DNA of 5,747 nt from Methanosarcinales archaeon (lineage in GTDB: Archaea > Halobacteriota > Syntropharchaeia > Alkanophagales > Methanospirareceae), in assembly GCA_003661125.1 (NCBI GenBank), contig QMVO01000125.1, forward strand, positions 1-5,747. Reading direction: 5' to 3'. Positions 5,560-5,747 of the stretch are shown in pieces. A program made the translations under genes and the position numbers. Position 1 is the stretch's first letter; each line of letters starts with the position of its first letter. Below the pieces are notes generated by a model. The model ran no database searches. It was given only the letters and a program-made list of their open reading frames with translations, and was not told the origin of the DNA.

Positions 5560-5747
5560 TCATGATTCCTGGTTGAAACCTTTGATGATCTCATACCTCC
5601 GATAATTCATTACGAACATGCCAAAGATTCCGAAGTCCGAGAGTAGAGCGATATCCTCGCCTGTAAGTGCTCGCTCCTTAACCGGAGGAACCGGTCTTGT
5701 CATTCTCATTCGGCAGATAATATGTCCACCGGTCATCTTAGCACCGA
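5560..5747 (-). CDS. C-terminal end of an unrecognised protein (enters from the right)
   Basis: An uninterrupted 61-codon frame enters at the window edge and ends at TGA 5562-5560. The peptide includes GAKMTGGHIICRMRMTRPVP, then PVKERALTGEDIALLSDFGI, FGMFVMNYRRYEIIKG and a short tail FNQES. It has a balanced, protein-like composition with a basic Arg/Met patch, a Pro-rich turn and a hydrophobic segment, and codons that look coding. I do not recognise the family and cannot see the start or its ribosome site. It lies on the same strand as the cysS relic, separated by the 5278-5559 spacer. It may equally be the tail of an intact gene or another relic in this decayed zone. Confidence 0.6.
   Translation of the reverse strand, partial: GAKMTGGHIICRMRMTRPVPPVKERALTGEDIALLSDFGIFGMFVMNYRRYEIIKGFNQES

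Noticed and set aside
5391..5576. Plus-strand 61-codon frame.
   Set aside because: No ribosome site, no recognisable motif, and its end overlaps the better supported minus-strand C-terminus.

Overview
The window looks archaeal and comes from a genome in the methanogen/methane-oxidiser neighbourhood, such as Methanosarcinales or ANME-1-type Methanophagales. The evidence is a very large exported NosD/PKD protein ending in a PEF-CTERM sorting signal (known mainly from such archaea), a TTTATAAA box upstream of it, GGTGA-type Shine-Dalgarno sites, and a decayed ISH6-type transposase. The taxon is an inference, because no rRNA or marker gene is present.

Layout, left to right. Positions 1-257 (minus) hold the N-terminal 85 codons of a secreted, glycine-rich protein that runs off the window. 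Positions 258-386 are a spacer with a small hairpin. Positions 387-3656 (minus) hold one intact 1089-residue surface protein: signal peptide, parallel beta-helix with eleven roughly 22-residue repeats, Ig-like segment, PKD domain, a long unassigned region, and a C-terminal PEF-CTERM anchor. Positions 3657-3922 hold its leader and probable promoter plus a strong AT-rich inverted repeat. Positions 3923-4779 (plus) are a multiply frameshifted, internally deleted transposase relic. Positions 4804-5223 (minus) are the central fragment of a cysteinyl-tRNA synthetase, cut at both ends and altered at key residues. Positions 5278-5559 show no convincing gene. Positions 5560-5747 (minus) are the C-terminal end of an unrecognised protein entering from the right.

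The two left-hand genes share strand and a secreted character. They may form a cell-surface pair, with the large protein processed by an archaeosortase encoded elsewhere. The middle third (about 3850-5280) is a graveyard of genes: a dead IS next to a dead housekeeping-gene duplicate, the usual signature of a low-constraint, rearranging spot in an archaeal chromosome. I see no CRISPR array, tRNA, rRNA or clear defence system. The most unusual material is the DNA-level repeat array in the surface protein, the unassigned domain after its PKD, and the relic junction at about 4780-4815.
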